Assembly (NCBI GenBank): GCA_963837755.1
Contig: CAWIOP010000001.1
Location: forward strand, 1,488,001 to 1,552,000
DNA: 64,000 bases
Direction of reading: 5' to 3'
Source: JADGHX01 sp963837755
GTDB taxonomy: Bacteria > Pseudomonadota > Gammaproteobacteria > Steroidobacterales > Steroidobacteraceae
Shown here: one piece after another, positions 62,902 to 64,000 of the stretch
Layout of the letters: every line of letters begins with the position of its first letter
How positions within the stretch are numbered: position 1 is the stretch's first letter
Notes under the pieces: generated by a model
Database searches by the model: none
What the model was told of the DNA's origin: nothing
Seen by the model: only the letters and a program-made list of their open reading frames with translations
Program-made: the position numbers and the translations under genes

Positions 62902-64000
62902 AAGTCCTGCGCATGATGGATACGGACCTGCGCGGCAAGCGGGTCCTGATCAGGGAAGACTTGAACGTTCCCGTGCAGAACGGGGTGGTCACGAGCGACG
63001 CGCGCATCCGCGCGTCGCTGCCCACCATCCGCTACGCGCTGGACCAGCACGCCAGGGTGTTCATCCTGTCGCACCTGGGGCGGCCGGAAGAGGGCGTGTA
63101 CGACGAGCAGTTTTCCCTGGCGCCGGTCGCCGCCCGCCTGTCGGAGCTGCTCGGCAAGCCCGTCGCCCTGCGCAAGGACTGGCTCGACGGCGTCGACTGC
63201 CCGCCGGGCTCGGCCGTGCTCTGCGAGAACGTGCGCTTCAACAAGGGTGAGAAGAAAGACGACGAAGCGCTCGCGAAGAAGATGGCCGCGCTCTGCGACG
63301 TGTACGTGATGGATGCCTTCGGCACCGCGCACCGCGCGGAAGCCAGCACCCATGGCGTGGCGCGTTTCGCGAAAGTCGCTGCCGCCGGCCCGCTGCTCGT
63401 GGGCGAGCTCGAAGCGCTGGAGCGCGCGCTGCACGCGCCGGCGCGGCCGCTGGTGGCCATCGTGGGCGGTTCCAAGGTTTCGACCAAGCTCACCGTGCTG
63501 GAGTCGCTGCTCGCGAAGGTGGACAAGCTCATCGTCGGTGGCGGCATCGCCAACACGTTCCTCGCCGCCACCGGCGTGAACGTGGGCAAGTCGCTGCACG
63601 AGGCCGAGATGCTCGATGTCGCCCGCAAGCTGCTCGCGCAGGCGAAGGCCAAGGACACCGAGATTCCGCTGCCCACCGATGTGGTCGTGGCGCGTGAGTT
63701 CGCGGCCACCGCGCACGCGGACGTGCGCCCGGTGGGCCTGGTGAAACCGGACGAGATGATTCTCGACGTGGGCCCCGACACCGCCGAAGCCTTCAGCGCC
63801 GTCATCCAGGACGCGGGCACCGTGGTGTGGAACGGCCCCGTCGGCGTGTTCGAGTTCGACCAGTTCGGCGAAGGCACGCGTGCCATCGCCGGGGCCATCG
63901 CGCGCAGCAAGGCCTTCTCGCTGGCCGGCGGTGGCGACACGCTGGCTGCCATCGAGAAATACGGTGTCGAAGACGGCATCTCGTACATTTCCACCGGCGG
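62898..64000 (+). CDS. pgk: Phosphoglycerate kinase, C-terminus cut by window edge
   Basis: At least 367 residues; the frame is open to the last base. The true start could be ATG 62898 or the later Met codons. PGK signatures: KRVLIREDLNVPVQNG, ILSHLGRPEEG, VLCENVRFNKGE, VAIVGGSKVSTKL, WNGPVGVFEFDQF and LAGGGDTLAAIEKYG. It makes ATP from 1,3-BPG. About 20 C-terminal residues are missing from the window. Confidence 0.95.
   Translation, partial: MKVLRMMDTDLRGKRVLIREDLNVPVQNGVVTSDARIRASLPTIRYALDQHARVFILSHLGRPEEGVYDEQFSLAPVAARLSELLGKPVALRKDWLDGVDCPPGSAVLCENVRFNKGEKKDDEALAKKMAALCDVYVMDAFGTAHRAEASTHGVARFAKVAAAGPLLVGELEALERALHAPARPLVAIVGGSKVSTKLTVLESLLAKVDKLIVGGGIANTFLAATGVNVGKSLHEAEMLDVARKLLAQAKAKDTEIPLPTDVVVAREFAATAHADVRPVGLVKPDEMILDVGPDTAEAFSAVIQDAGTVVWNGPVGVFEFDQFGEGTRAIAGAIARSKAFSLAGGGDTLAAIEKYGVEDGISYISTG

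Overview
The window is high-G+C bacterial chromosome with very dense coding on both strands. It reads as a gammaproteobacterium. The signs are Kdo-type LPS genes (waaA, kdkA, heptosyltransferase family), RhlB, GlnE, DsbD, TolC, a dusB-fis-purH-purD block and a trxA-rho pair. Pyrophosphate-dependent PFK, an H+-pyrophosphatase and HrcA/CIRCE-type groESL control fit the Nevskiales/Steroidobacterales/Lysobacterales side of the class better than enterics. That placement is inference; no rRNA or tRNA gene was seen.

Layout. 1-6 kb: an edge-truncated MscS channel, a YdcH-like protein, a YrfG-type nucleotidase, rhlB, then trxA-rho. 6-11 kb: an outer-membrane barrel, a GlsB-type membrane protein, an MFS-PlsC fusion and two tandem bactofilins. 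11-23.2 kb: a long co-oriented minus-strand run, in transcription order dsbD, tlpA-like, aroQ, accB, accC, prmA, DUF3426, dusB, fis, purH, purD. 23.4-25.7 kb: groESL with a sigma32-type promoter, a CIRCE operator and a strong terminator. 25.9-30.3 kb: a lipoprotein, glnE and a zinc-finger protein. 30.3-36.8 kb: envelope genes (DUF6165, GT9, kdkA, waaA, tolC, rhodanese, pcm). 37-39.6 kb: a heavily frameshifted PAS-GGDEF-EAL gene and a globin fragment. 39.9-42.8 kb: a bufferin-type copper RiPP operon (bufA1-bufB-bufC-doxX-msrB). 43-49 kb: csbD, hppA, PPi-PFK and adk. 49-58.8 kb: rnd, mpl, LON-domain, CPBP, two glycosyltransferases, TraB and cpdA. 59.8-64 kb: tkt-gap-pgk, with pgk running off the edge.

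Two things stand out. First, three related extended palindromes lie at 53.1, 59.1 and 59.4 kb. They share a folded core, but their outer stem arms differ between copies while staying complementary within each copy. I do not recognise this repeat family, and it is the best candidate here for something undescribed. Second, several genes that should be intact are broken by single-base frameshifts (a bactofilin, dusB, aroQ, pcm), and about ten occur in the GGDEF-EAL gene. The encoded proteins stay well conserved across the breaks, so base-level assembly errors are at least as likely as real gene decay.

Functional links: hppA and PPi-PFK form a pyrophosphate-based energy module next to adk. tkt-gap-pgk supplies central carbon flux. 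The bufferin operon, DsbD/TlpA and MsrB point to copper and thiol stress handling in the envelope.
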